Source: Flavobacterium aquaticum
GTDB lineage: Bacteria; Bacteroidota; Bacteroidia; Flavobacteriales; Flavobacteriaceae
Length of the DNA stretch: 64,000 bases
Assembly (NCBI RefSeq): GCF_003259835.1
Contig: NZ_QLMI01000005.1
Span: forward strand, 186,001 to 250,000
Reading direction: 5' to 3'
Shown: piece after piece, positions 25,632 to 35,608 of the stretch
Layout of the letters: the number at the start of each line of letters is the position of its first letter
Numbering within the stretch: position 1 is the stretch's first letter
Notes under the pieces: model-generated
Databases searched by the model: none
The model's input: only the letters and a program-made list of their open reading frames with translations
Told to the model about the DNA's origin: nothing
Program-made: the position numbers and the translations under genes

Positions 25632-26328
25632 TTATCAAAGCAATTGTATGACAAGCTACTAAAGCTGCGGTTTCTGTTCGCAATCTTGTGTTTCCCAAAG
25701 TTACAGGAATAAATTCATTTTCAATAGCTAAATTGATTTCTTTTGTAGAAAAATCGCCTTCCGGACCAATTAAAATTGTAACTTTTTTGTCTTTGTTGAC
25801 TTCGTTCTTAAACGATTTTTTATCCGTTTCTTCACAATGTGCGATAAATTTTTGCCCGTTGATATTTGATTTTACAAATTGTGAGAAAGAAATAGGTTCG
25901 TTGATTTTTGGAATATAATAATGTAGCGACTGTTTCATTGCGGCTTGAATGATTTTTTCAGCTCGATCAATTTTATATACTTTTCGTTCGGAATGATCGC
26001 AAATTATTGGCGTGATTTCGTGAATGCCAATTTCGGTTGCTTTTTCTAAAAACCATTCTAATCGGTCGTTCATTTTTGTGGGAGCAACAACAATATGAGT
26101 GTAAAATTTATCAGCTTCCTGAAAGGTTTCTTTTGTGATTTTAACTTCGCATTTTTTCTCGGAAGCTAAAATAATTTCTGATTCAAATAAAAAACCTAAT
26201 CCATTAGTAATAAAAATTTTATCACTTTCTTTTTTGCGCAATACTTTAACTATATGCTTGCTTTCTTCTTTGTCGAAAAAGAAAGTTGTATCGCCTTGTT
26301 TTATATCCGAATTATAGAATAGTTGCAT
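25624..26328 (-). CDS. rsmE: 16S rRNA m3U1498 methyltransferase
   Basis: The 234-residue protein is a SPOUT-class methyltransferase that modifies U1498 in helix 44 of 16S rRNA. It shows the PUA-like N-terminus (HIVKVLRKKESDKIFITNG), the central LEWFLEKATEIGIHEITPIIC segment and the knot motif VTILIGPEGDFSTKE, followed by TLGNTRLRTETAALVACH. Length is normal. It sits five bases after the tsaD stop codon and overlaps the DUF4159 gene. Confidence 0.94.
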   Translation of the reverse strand: MQLFYNSDIKQGDTTFFFDKEESKHIVKVLRKKESDKIFITNGLGFLFESEIILASEKKCEVKITKETFQEADKFYTHIVVAPTKMNDRLEWFLEKATEIGIHEITPIICDHSERKVYKIDRAEKIIQAAMKQSLHYYIPKINEPISFSQFVKSNINGQKFIAHCEETDKKSFKNEVNKDKKVTILIGPEGDFSTKEINLAIENEFIPVTLGNTRLRTETAALVACHTIALINE

Positions 26329-26333
26329 AGGAT

Positions 26334-27356
26334 TTAAAATTCAATTCGTGCTTTAGAAGTCACATCAGCTTGACTGAAATTTTCCTCTAAAAAGTTATAA
26401 TAACCTACAATTCCAATCATTGCAGCGTTATCGGTTGTGTATTCAAATTTTGGAATATAAGATTTCCAACCGTATTTTTTTTCTGCTTCTTTTAATGTGG
26501 TTCTAATTCCTGAGTTTGCCGAAACACCACCACCAATCGCAATTTGATTAATTCCAGTTTCAGCAACCGCTAATTTTAGCTTGTCCATCAAAATATTAAT
26601 GATAGTATATTGGATAGAAGCACAAATATCCGCTTTGTTTTCTTCAATAAAATTGGGATTTAGCGCTATATTTTTTTGGATGAAATATAAAATTTGGGTT
26701 TTTAAACCGCTGAAGCTAAAATTTAATCCGTCAACTTTTGGTTTAGTAAACGGAAAAGCTTTCGGATTTCCTTCTTTTGCAAATTTATCAATCAAAGGAC
26801 CACCAGGATAGGGTAGTCCTAAGATTTTAGCCGATTTATCAAAAGCTTCGCCCACCGCATCATCAGTAGTTTCGCCAATTATTTCCAAATCAAAAAAACT
26901 ATTTACTTTCACAATTTGCGTATGCCCACCCGAAATCGTTAATGCCAAGAAAGGAAAAGTTGGTTTGTCAAAACCTTCTTCATCAATAAAATGGGCCAAA
27001 ATATGCGCTTTCATGTGATTCACAGCAACCAATGGAATATCCAAAGCCATACTCATCGATTTCGCAAAAGAACCACCAACTAACAACGAACCCATTAAGC
27101 CAGGACCTTGTGTGAAAGCGATACAATTCAAGTCGTTTTTGGTAATTCCTGCTTTTTTAATTGCCACATCTACTACCGGAACAATGTTTTGTTGGTGCGC
27201 TCTAGAAGCTAATTCTGGAACAACGCCACCATATTCTTCGTGAATCGCTTGTCTAGCCACAATATTTGATAAAACAACATCGTTACATAGTACGGCTGCA
27301 GACGTATCATCACACGAACTTTCGATAGCTAAAGTATATATTTTTCTTTCTGACAT
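26334..27356 (-). CDS. tsaD: tRNA N6-threonylcarbamoyladenosine transferase TsaD
   Basis: The protein transfers the threonylcarbamoyl group to A37 of ANN-decoding tRNAs. It has the ASKHA-fold opening LAIESSCDDTSAAVL, the iron-binding NHMKAHILAHF (two His four residues apart, about 114 and 118), GLPYPGGPLID and a final IGGGVSANSGIR. Two ATGs, at 27365 and 27356, are in frame; the second (MSERKIYTLAIESS) is preferred because it begins close to the conserved core. It is divergent from tamB and heads an operon with rsmE and the DUF4159 gene. Confidence 0.95.
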   Translation of the reverse strand: MSERKIYTLAIESSCDDTSAAVLCNDVVLSNIVARQAIHEEYGGVVPELASRAHQQNIVPVVDVAIKKAGITKNDLNCIAFTQGPGLMGSLLVGGSFAKSMSMALDIPLVAVNHMKAHILAHFIDEEGFDKPTFPFLALTISGGHTQIVKVNSFFDLEIIGETTDDAVGEAFDKSAKILGLPYPGGPLIDKFAKEGNPKAFPFTKPKVDGLNFSFSGLKTQILYFIQKNIALNPNFIEENKADICASIQYTIINILMDKLKLAVAETGINQIAIGGGVSANSGIRTTLKEAEKKYGWKSYIPKFEYTTDNAAMIGIVGYYNFLEENFSQADVTSKARIEF

Positions 27357-27384
27357 TTTAGGCATGAAATTTGAATTAAAGATA

Positions 27385-27416
27385 TTGTAATTATCCTACA
27401 AAATTCCTTATTTTTG
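27385..27416 (+). promoter_or_regulatory. tamB promoter
   Basis: TTG (27385-27387), a 21-base spacer and a perfect TATTTTTG -7 box (27409-27416) predict transcription starting near 27423, just ahead of the open frame at 27438. Confidence 0.6.
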
Positions 27417-27440
27417 TTGGGTTATACTCCAAGTTAAATA

Positions 27441-30400
27441 ATTGGTAGCAAATTTAAAACAAAAGAACGTATCAAAAAATTTAAAAAAATACTATTTCGT
27501 TCCCTAATCGCAATTTTATTGCTGTTTCTATTATTGGGTATACTTTTGTCGTTACCTTTTGTGCAAACTGCTTTAGGAAAGTACGCTACAGATAGTTTAA
27601 ATGAATCATTTGGAACTAATATTTCTATTGAAAAAGTTGCCATTACGCCTTTTGGAAGTGTAAAATTTGGCGATGTTTTAGTTTTAGATCATCATAAAGA
27701 CACCCTTTTTTACATCAAGAAATTAAATACGTCAATATTAAGTTTCAAGAAAATCTACGATCCAGGTCATCCGTATTTGAAAGATGTGGTTTTGCATGGA
27801 ATGGATGTTCGCATTGTAAATTACAAAAACGAAGATTATACGAACTTAGATAAATTCATTGAAGCTTTTGATGATGGTTCGCCTTCTTCGGGAAAATTTA
27901 GAATGAAAGCGAATAAGATGACGGTTTATAACAGCCGTTTTCAATACATCGATTACAATCTTCAAACTCCAAAAATGCTTGATTTTACTCAACTTAATGG
28001 TAAAATTGAAGATTTTTTAATCAAAGGTCCAAATGTTTATACGTTTATAGACAAGTTGTCTTTCAAAGATCATCGTGGGTTGTTGGTAGAGAATATCACG
28101 GCTGATTTCACTTACACTAAGAAAAATATTCTGTTAGATCAATTGGCAATGAAAACGCCTTCATCCGAAATGAAAGGTAGAGTAGAATTGAAGTACAATA
28201 GAAAAGATTTTTCAGATTTTAATAACAAAGTTATTTTTGATGTTCAGTTTGATAAAGCTACGATTGCTTCAAACGATTTGAATTATTTTTACAATGAATT
28301 CGGAAAAAATAATGTCTTTTATGTTGATACGCATTTAATAGGAACATTAAATAATTTCACGACTCATAATCTTAAATTAGTAGATAAGAATCAATCAGAA
28401 ATTATTGGAACTGCCAATTTTAGAAATCTTTTTGGAAAAGGAAATCAAGAGTTTTATATGAAAGGAAACTTTGATCGAATTACTTCCAATTACGAAGATT
28501 TGAAATCAATTCTTCCTCGAATTTTAGGAAATAATTTGCCTTCAGTTTTAGCCAAATTAGGAAATGTAAATATTGCTGGAGATGTTGAATTAACTCAAAA
28601 ATACATCAACGCCGATGTTTCGATGTTGTCGCAATTAGGTTATTTAGAAGGTAATTTAGCAATGCAAAACATCAATAATATTGATAATGCTTCATATCAA
28701 GGAAATATTAAGTTAGATGCTTTTGATTTAGGAACACTTTTAAGTGAAAAACAGATTGGAAAAACTACTTTAGATTTAGACGTTGACGGAAAAGGATTCA
28801 CTCAAAAATTATTGAATACTGCCATAAAAGGAAAAATTGATAAGTTTTATTATAACGGATATAATTATCAAAACATTTCGGTTGATGGAAGCATGAAAAT
28901 GCCATATTACAAAGGTTATTTCAATAGTAATGATCCTAATTTAAAAATGGATTTCGATGGAACTATCGATTTGAGTTTGAAAGCTAAAAACTACGATTTT
29001 AAAGCCCAAATTGACTATGCCGATTTACATATTTTAAACTTCTACAAATCAGATTCCATTTCCATTTTCAAAGGAAATATCGATTTTAAAGCTAATGGAA
29101 ATTCAATTGATGATTTAGCGGGAGTACTTCATGTAAATAATGTTTCGTATCAAAATAGTAAAGATTCGTACTTTTTTGATGATTTTCAAGTAACTTCTTC
29201 TTTTGATGCTGAACGAATTAGAACCATTGAAATTAATTCTCCAGATATCATTACAGGTCAAATTGTAGGGAAATACAAAGTAAATCAAGTGCAAAAAATG
29301 GTTGAAAACGCACTCGGAAGTTTATATGCCAATTATTCACCAAATAAATTAGAAAAAGGGCAATTCATAAATTTTGATTTAACAATCTATGACAAAATTG
29401 TAGAAGTTTTTATTCCCGATGTAAAAATATCGGAAAACACTAAAGCAAAAGGAAAAATAAATGGTGATGAAGGAAAGTTTGTTTTCGATTTTACCTCGCC
29501 AAATATTATTGTATATGAAAATACAATTGAAAATATTAGTATTGATATCGATAATAAGAATCCACTATATAATGCTTACATAACTGTCGATTCTATTAAA
29601 AATGATAAATATAAAATTGCAGATTTCAATTTGATTAATCTTACTTTAAATGATACTTTATTTGTTCGTTCCGAGTTTAAAGGTGGTCCAAAAAGCGAAG
29701 ATTCGTATGATTTAAACTTGTATCACACAATTAATGAAGACAAGCAATCCATTGTAGGTATTAAAAAATCGGAGATTAAATTCAAAGACTATGTTTGGTT
29801 TATCAACGAACAAGAAACAGAAGACAATAAAATTGTATTTGATAAAAAGTTTAAAGATTTTAATTTCGAAAAGTTAACATTATCACACAACAATCAAAAG
29901 ATTGATTTCTTTGGAACCATGCGTGATTCTACCTATAAAGATTTTAAATTAACCTTTGATGATGTTGATTTGAATAAGGTAACGCCTGCATTAGATAGTT
30001 TATCATTTGGCGGAAAAATTAACGGAAACATTATCTACAAGCAAGATAGAAATAAGTATGAACCTGTCTCGAATTTAACCATAGATAGTTTAAAAATCAA
30101 TCAGTTTTTATTAGGTGATTTAGATTTCAAAATTGAAGGAAACGAAAATTTCAATCAGTTTAAAGTGAATTCGAGTTTAAAACAAGATGGTCAAGAACAC
30201 TTTTTCTTAGATGGAAATGTAAATTTTGTTGGGCAACAATCAAGTTTGGATTTAGTTGCTGGTTTTGAAAAATTTAATTTAGCTCCATTTGGCTCTTTAT
30301 TAGGAAGTGTTTTATCGGATGTTAGAGGAAACGCAACAGGTAGAACCACTATTGGAGGTTCTTTAACTAAGCCTGAAATCGATGGTCGTTTATATTTAAA

Positions 30401-31958
30401 TGATGCTGGAATGCGTGTTCCATACCTAAACGTTGACTATGCCTTTGAAAAAAATGCTATTGTAGATTTAACCGAACATCAATTTAGTTTGAGAAAAATT
30501 GAAGTAACCGATACTAAATACAAAACAAAAGGTGTAATTGATGGTACAATTCGTCACGAAAATCTTGGCGATTGGGAACTCGATTTACATTTAATTTCGG
30601 ATAATATTTTAGCTTTAGATACTAAAGATTCAGAAGATGCTTATTATTATGGAACTGCTTTTATGAAAGGTAAAGCTAGTATCACGGGTTCAGTAGATGC
30701 ATTAAATATCAAAGTAGCGGGTGAATCTGAAAAAGGAACTTCAATAAAAATTCCGGTTAATGATGAAGAAGATTTAGGAAACAATTCCTTTATTAACTTT
30801 ATGACAACAGAAGAATATCAGAAATCGCTATTGGGTAAAATTGCAAAAGAAAATAAATATCAAGGATTAGAACTCGATTTTAATTTTGATATAGATACCG
30901 ATGCTGATATTGAGATTATTCTAAACCGCGAAACAGGTCATGCCATGAAAGGAACTGGTGTAGGATCTATGCAAATGAATATAAACACACTGGGTAAATT
31001 TGAAATGTTTGGAGATTTTATTGTTCAAGAAGGGCAATATAATTTTAAATATGGAGGAATTATCGATAAAAAATTTAATGTAGAAAAAGGAGGAACTATT
31101 CGCTGGGATGGTGAACCAATGGATGCCGTTTTAGATTTAAAAGCAACTTATAAAACGTTAGCAAATCCAGCAGTTTTGGTAGAGAGTGCTTCATTTAATA
31201 GAAAAGTAGATACAAACGTAACTATTTTACTAAACGGAAATTTAAGCAATCCACAGCCTGATTTTAATATTGATTTCCCAACGGTAAGTTCCGTTTTAAA
31301 AAGTGAAATTGATTACAAATTACAAGACAAAGATACACGTCAAACACAAGCTTTTGCTTTAATGGCTACGGGTTCATTTGTAACTGCTGAATCAACTGGA
31401 AATGCAGCTTATGGTTCGTTAATTGAAGGCGCAAGTTCTATCATTAATGGCTTATTTGCTGATGCAGATAGTAACTTACAATTAGGTTTAGATTATTCGC
31501 AAGGAAATAGACTAACGGAGGTTTCGGATAGAGTTGGTGTAACAATGAATACACGAATTAACGACCGAATTTCGATAAACGGAAAAGTCGGTGTTCCTGT
31601 TGGAGGTGTAACAGAATCGGTTATTGTAGGTAATTTAGAAGTCTTAATTCAAATTAATGAAGACGGAACTTTAAATGCACATGTTTTCAATCGTGAAAAC
31701 GATATCAATTATGTAGGAGAAGGTATTGGTTATACACAAGGATTAGGAATAACCTACAATGTGGAGTTCAATACTTTCAAAGAAATGATGCAAAAAATAT
31801 TTAGTAAAAACAAAAAGAAAGACGATACATCAAAATCACAAGATGAATTGCCAGATTCTGAGTTTCCACCTGAATTTATTGAGTTCATTAATCAAAGAAA
31901 AACAAAATCTAACGATGCTACAAAACAAGAGCAAATTAGAGTTCCTGAAATCGATTAA
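27441..31958 (+). CDS. tamB: TamB-like outer-membrane assembly and lipid-transport protein, non-ATG start
   Basis: This is the largest protein here, about 1,500 residues. One N-terminal membrane helix (ILLLFLLLGILLSLPFV) leads into a very long run of short beta-strands. The DUF490/TamB C-terminal domain lies near residues 1150-1450, including GGIIDKKFNVEKGGTIRWDG. TamB-type proteins span the periplasm and aid outer-membrane assembly or phospholipid transport. No ATG, GTG or in-frame TTG exists between the stop at 27435 and a TTG at 27519. That TTG would remove the Lys/Arg-rich cytoplasmic tail (KFKTKERIKKFKK) expected before the helix. I therefore place the start at ATT 27441, just after the predicted transcription start; the true start needs proof. 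Confidence 0.82.
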   Translation: MGSKFKTKERIKKFKKILFRSLIAILLLFLLLGILLSLPFVQTALGKYATDSLNESFGTNISIEKVAITPFGSVKFGDVLVLDHHKDTLFYIKKLNTSILSFKKIYDPGHPYLKDVVLHGMDVRIVNYKNEDYTNLDKFIEAFDDGSPSSGKFRMKANKMTVYNSRFQYIDYNLQTPKMLDFTQLNGKIEDFLIKGPNVYTFIDKLSFKDHRGLLVENITADFTYTKKNILLDQLAMKTPSSEMKGRVELKYNRKDFSDFNNKVIFDVQFDKATIASNDLNYFYNEFGKNNVFYVDTHLIGTLNNFTTHNLKLVDKNQSEIIGTANFRNLFGKGNQEFYMKGNFDRITSNYEDLKSILPRILGNNLPSVLAKLGNVNIAGDVELTQKYINADVSMLSQLGYLEGNLAMQNINNIDNASYQGNIKLDAFDLGTLLSEKQIGKTTLDLDVDGKGFTQKLLNTAIKGKIDKFYYNGYNYQNISVDGSMKMPYYKGYFNSNDPNLKMDFDGTIDLSLKAKNYDFKAQIDYADLHILNFYKSDSISIFKGNIDFKANGNSIDDLAGVLHVNNVSYQNSKDSYFFDDFQVTSSFDAERIRTIEINSPDIITGQIVGKYKVNQVQKMVENALGSLYANYSPNKLEKGQFINFDLTIYDKIVEVFIPDVKISENTKAKGKINGDEGKFVFDFTSPNIIVYENTIENISIDIDNKNPLYNAYITVDSIKNDKYKIADFNLINLTLNDTLFVRSEFKGGPKSEDSYDLNLYHTINEDKQSIVGIKKSEIKFKDYVWFINEQETEDNKIVFDKKFKDFNFEKLTLSHNNQKIDFFGTMRDSTYKDFKLTFDDVDLNKVTPALDSLSFGGKINGNIIYKQDRNKYEPVSNLTIDSLKINQFLLGDLDFKIEGNENFNQFKVNSSLKQDGQEHFFLDGNVNFVGQQSSLDLVAGFEKFNLAPFGSLLGSVLSDVRGNATGRTTIGGSLTKPEIDGRLYLNDAGMRVPYLNVDYAFEKNAIVDLTEHQFSLRKIEVTDTKYKTKGVIDGTIRHENLGDWELDLHLISDNILALDTKDSEDAYYYGTAFMKGKASITGSVDALNIKVAGESEKGTSIKIPVNDEEDLGNNSFINFMTTEEYQKSLLGKIAKENKYQGLELDFNFDIDTDADIEIILNRETGHAMKGTGVGSMQMNINTLGKFEMFGDFIVQEGQYNFKYGGIIDKKFNVEKGGTIRWDGEPMDAVLDLKATYKTLANPAVLVESASFNRKVDTNVTILLNGNLSNPQPDFNIDFPTVSSVLKSEIDYKLQDKDTRQTQAFALMATGSFVTAESTGNAAYGSLIEGASSIINGLFADADSNLQLGLDYSQGNRLTEVSDRVGVTMNTRINDRISINGKVGVPVGGVTESVIVGNLEVLIQINEDGTLNAHVFNRENDINYVGEGIGYTQGLGITYNVEFNTFKEMMQKIFSKNKKKDDTSKSQDELPDSEFPPEFIEFINQRKTKSNDATKQEQIRVPEID

Positions 31959-32095
31959 TTCGTAGTTTTTTAGTAGAAAAATCAAAAAGTTATTAACGAA
32001 AACGTTTGAATTTGCAACTATAATTAAATAGTTTGCAAGAATCGCTGTTTTTTAATTTTTCGTTTTATAACTTTACATAAACAATCAAAAATAAT

Positions 32096-33082
32096 ATGTC
32101 GACAAAGATTAAAAGAGTAGGTGTTTTAACTTCTGGAGGAGATTCTCCTGGAATGAATGCTGCTATTCGTGCTGTGGTTAGAGCTTGTGCTTATTATAAT
32201 GTAGAATGTGTTGGTATTTACAGAGGATACCAAGGAATGATAGAAGGTGACTTTAAAGAAATGGGACCTCGTGATGTGAAAAACATTATTAATAAAGGTG
32301 GAACTATTTTAAAATCGGCACGTTCGGCAGATTTTCGTACAGCAGAAGGAAGAAAAAAAGCTTATGACAATTTAGTAGCGGCTGGAATTGATTCATTTGT
32401 AGTAATTGGTGGCGATGGTAGTTTTACTGGAGCTGAAATCTTTAATGAAGAATACGGATTTCCTGTAATTGGAATTCCTGGTACTATTGATAACGATATT
32501 TTTGGAACAAGTCATACTTTAGGATACGACACCGCTTTAAATACTGTAATTGATGCGATTGATAAAATTAGAGACACCGCAAATTCACACAACCGATTAT
32601 TCTTTGTAGAAGTAATGGGAAGAGATGCTGGTCACATTGCATTAAATGCAGGAATTGGAGCAGGAGCAGAGGAAATTCTAATTCCTGAAGAAGATTTTGG
32701 TTTAGACCGATTAGTAGAATCGTTAAAAAGAAGTAAAGGTTCAGGAAAAACTTCAAGTATTGTCGTAGTTTCTGAAGGAGATAAAATTGGTAAAAACGTT
32801 TTTGAACTAAAAGATTATATTGAAGAGAATATGCCAGAATATGACGTTCGTGTTTCGGTTTTAGGACACATGCAACGTGGCGGTTCTCCATCTTGTTTTG
32901 ACCGAGTTTTAGCTTCTCGATTGGGAGTTAAAGCTGTTGAAACTTTATTAGAAGGAAAATCAAATTTCATGGTAGGTTTATATCAAGATAAAGTAACCTT
33001 AACACCACTAGAACAAGCCATAAAAGGACAAAGTGAAATCGATATGGAATTGGTAAAAGTATCCGATATCGTATCATCATAA
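32096..33082 (+). CDS. pfkA: ATP-dependent 6-phosphofructokinase
   Basis: The 328-residue enzyme phosphorylates fructose 6-phosphate, the committing step of glycolysis. It has LTSGGDSPGMNAAIR (residues 11-25), GGDGS at 105-109 and GTIDND at 129-134 with the catalytic Asp. The Gly in GGDGS marks the ATP-using rather than the pyrophosphate-using class. MGRDAGHIAL and GHMQRGGSPSCFDR complete the substrate site. It is followed after 27 bases by gapA and is probably co-transcribed with it. Confidence 0.97.
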   Translation: MSTKIKRVGVLTSGGDSPGMNAAIRAVVRACAYYNVECVGIYRGYQGMIEGDFKEMGPRDVKNIINKGGTILKSARSADFRTAEGRKKAYDNLVAAGIDSFVVIGGDGSFTGAEIFNEEYGFPVIGIPGTIDNDIFGTSHTLGYDTALNTVIDAIDKIRDTANSHNRLFFVEVMGRDAGHIALNAGIGAGAEEILIPEEDFGLDRLVESLKRSKGSGKTSSIVVVSEGDKIGKNVFELKDYIEENMPEYDVRVSVLGHMQRGGSPSCFDRVLASRLGVKAVETLLEGKSNFMVGLYQDKVTLTPLEQAIKGQSEIDMELVKVSDIVSS

Positions 33083-34120
<1,038 letters not shown>

Positions 34121-34130
34121 TATTTCTTTT

Positions 34131-34165
34131 AAAAAATCCCGTTACATTTGTATGCGGGATTTTTT
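34131..34165 (+). terminator. gapA terminator containing a -7 box
   Basis: AAAAAATCCCG (34131-34141) pairs with CGGGATTTTTT (34155-34165). The loop contains TACATTTG (34143-34150), a perfect Bacteroidota -7 sequence 45 bases ahead of the next gene, although no -33 TTG lies at the right spacing. Confidence 0.8.
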
Positions 34166-34194
34166 GTTCCCAAAACTAAACTAACACCAACCAA

Positions 34195-35046
34195 ATGAAA
34201 TTACTTGTTGACAGTGGTTCTACTAAAGCCGATTGGATTGCAATTGATGATAACGGAAAAGTATTATTCACTACTCAAACTTTAGGATTAAACCCTGAAG
34301 TATTACAAAAAGAAGAAATCATCAATCGTTTAGACGATAAATTTGATATTTCGCACAACAAAGACAAAGCAACACACTTATTCTTCTACGGAGCAGGTTG
34401 TGGAACCGACCGAATGAAAGACTTCTTAACCTTGGTTTTTCAAGATTATTTTACAAATGCTTCTGTTGTGGTTCATGAAGACACGTATGCAGCCGTGTAT
34501 GCTACAACACCAAAAGACGAAAAAGCTATTGTTTGTATCTTAGGAACGGGTTCAAATTGTTCTTATTTTGATGGAAAAGTGTTGCATCAAAAAGTACAAT
34601 CGTTAGGCTATATTGCGATGGATGATTGTTCTGGAAATCGTTTTGGACGTCATTTGATTCGTGCGTATTATTTCAATAAAATGCCGAAAGAATTAGCGCA
34701 AGAATTTGAAGAAGAATACAATTTGGATGCCGATTATATCAAACACAATTTATACAAAGAACCAAATCCTAATGCGTATTTAGCCACTTTTGCGAAGTTT
34801 TTAATTCGTCATAAAGACACCGAATTCTGCCAAAAATTCATTCAAAAAGAAATGGAAGCTTTTGTTGAAAATTATATTGAACAATTTGAAAATTGCAAAG
34901 AAGTTCCCGTTCATTTTATTGGTTCAATTGCCTTTTATTTGAAAGATGAATTAACCAATGTTTTAGAAAAACGCGGAATTACAATAGGAAATGTGTTACG
35001 AAGACCAATCGATGGTTTAATTGAATATCACATTTTAAACAAATAA
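34195..35046 (+). CDS. BadF/BadG/BcrA/BcrD-type sugar kinase, GlcNAc kinase-like
   Basis: The 283-residue protein has the ASKHA kinase layout. It opens with MKLLVDSGSTKADWIAID (phosphate 1), followed by YGAGCGTDRMKDF, EDTYAAVYATTP and CILGTGSNCSYFDG (phosphate 2), then LGYIAMDDCSGNRFGRHLI. This group includes N-acetylglucosamine kinases, and Bacteroidota members are often annotated so. The sugar is not settled by sequence. Its place between gapA and mgsA suggests that it feeds carbon into the same pathway, for example amino sugars recycled from cell wall. Confidence 0.85.
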   Translation: MKLLVDSGSTKADWIAIDDNGKVLFTTQTLGLNPEVLQKEEIINRLDDKFDISHNKDKATHLFFYGAGCGTDRMKDFLTLVFQDYFTNASVVVHEDTYAAVYATTPKDEKAIVCILGTGSNCSYFDGKVLHQKVQSLGYIAMDDCSGNRFGRHLIRAYYFNKMPKELAQEFEEEYNLDADYIKHNLYKEPNPNAYLATFAKFLIRHKDTEFCQKFIQKEMEAFVENYIEQFENCKEVPVHFIGSIAFYLKDELTNVLEKRGITIGNVLRRPIDGLIEYHILNK

Positions 35047-35067
35047 AAAATAAATTTAAAGTAGTTG

Positions 35068-35105
35068 AAATCTCAAATCAGAAGCTATCGATTTGGGATT
35101 TTTTC
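35068..35105 (+). terminator. terminator of the sugar-kinase gene
   Basis: GAAATCTCAAATC pairs with GATTTGGGATTTTTTC around a ten-base loop, with one wobble pair, ending in a T-run. Confidence 0.72.
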
Positions 35106-35109
35106 TTTT

Positions 35110-35117
35110 TATCTTTG
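35110..35117 (+). promoter_or_regulatory. -7 box of mgsA
   Basis: TATCTTTG is a perfect -7 box 18 bases before the mgsA ATG. It directly abuts the terminator of the upstream gene. A TTTG at 35092-35095 lies in the terminator arm but at a short spacing of 14. Confidence 0.5.
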
Positions 35118-35135
35118 TAAGGAAATTAGTTACTC

Positions 35136-35507
35136 ATGGAAATAGCCATTATAGCACACGACGGAAAAAAAGCCGATATGGTGCAGTTTTTAAATAAGAA
35201 CAAAACCATTTTATCGAAAGAAAAAATAAAAATCATTGCTACCGGAACCACAGGTGGAAGGGCAGAAGCAGCCGGTTTTAAAGTAAAGAAAATGCTTTCT
35301 GGACCTTTAGGTGGCGATGCCCAAATTGCAGCACGAGTAGCAGAAGGAAAAACAAAAATGGTTTTATTCTTTAAAGATCCAAACTCCAGCCACGCTCACG
35401 AAGCGGATATTAACATGCTTATTCGTATTTGCGATGTACACAACGTGCCATTAGCAACAAATGAAGCGACAGCTCAGTTGTTGTTATTGGGTTTGGATGA
35501 AGTTTAG
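35136..35507 (+). CDS. mgsA: methylglyoxal synthase
   Basis: The 123-residue enzyme converts dihydroxyacetone phosphate to methylglyoxal and phosphate, a bypass used when sugar phosphates pile up. Expected active-site residues are present: His8 (IAHDGKKADM), the phosphate loop ATGTTGGRAE, Asp61 in GPLGGDAQIAA and the DPNSSHAHEADIN segment that carries the second His. The neighbourhood of pfkA and gapA fits a safety-valve role for glycolysis. Confidence 0.94.
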   Translation: MEIAIIAHDGKKADMVQFLNKNKTILSKEKIKIIATGTTGGRAEAAGFKVKKMLSGPLGGDAQIAARVAEGKTKMVLFFKDPNSSHAHEADINMLIRICDVHNVPLATNEATAQLLLLGLDEV

Positions 35508-35552
35508 AGTTTATTTAATAAACACTTATACGTTATCTTAAAAAATGCAAAA

Positions 35553-35589
35553 CAAAAAAAGCCTCATCATTTTTTGATGAGGCTTTTTT
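35553..35589. terminator. bidirectional terminator between mgsA and the endonuclease gene
   Basis: AAAAAAAGCCTCATCA pairs perfectly with TGATGAGGCTTTTTTT. It serves convergent genes. Confidence 0.9.
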
Positions 35590-35608
35590 TGTTTTATAAT
35601 TTGAAATC

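Noticed and set aside
32568..32891. Leu-rich minus-strand open frame inside pfkA
   Set aside because: It is the antisense shadow of a highly conserved gene, with low-complexity composition.
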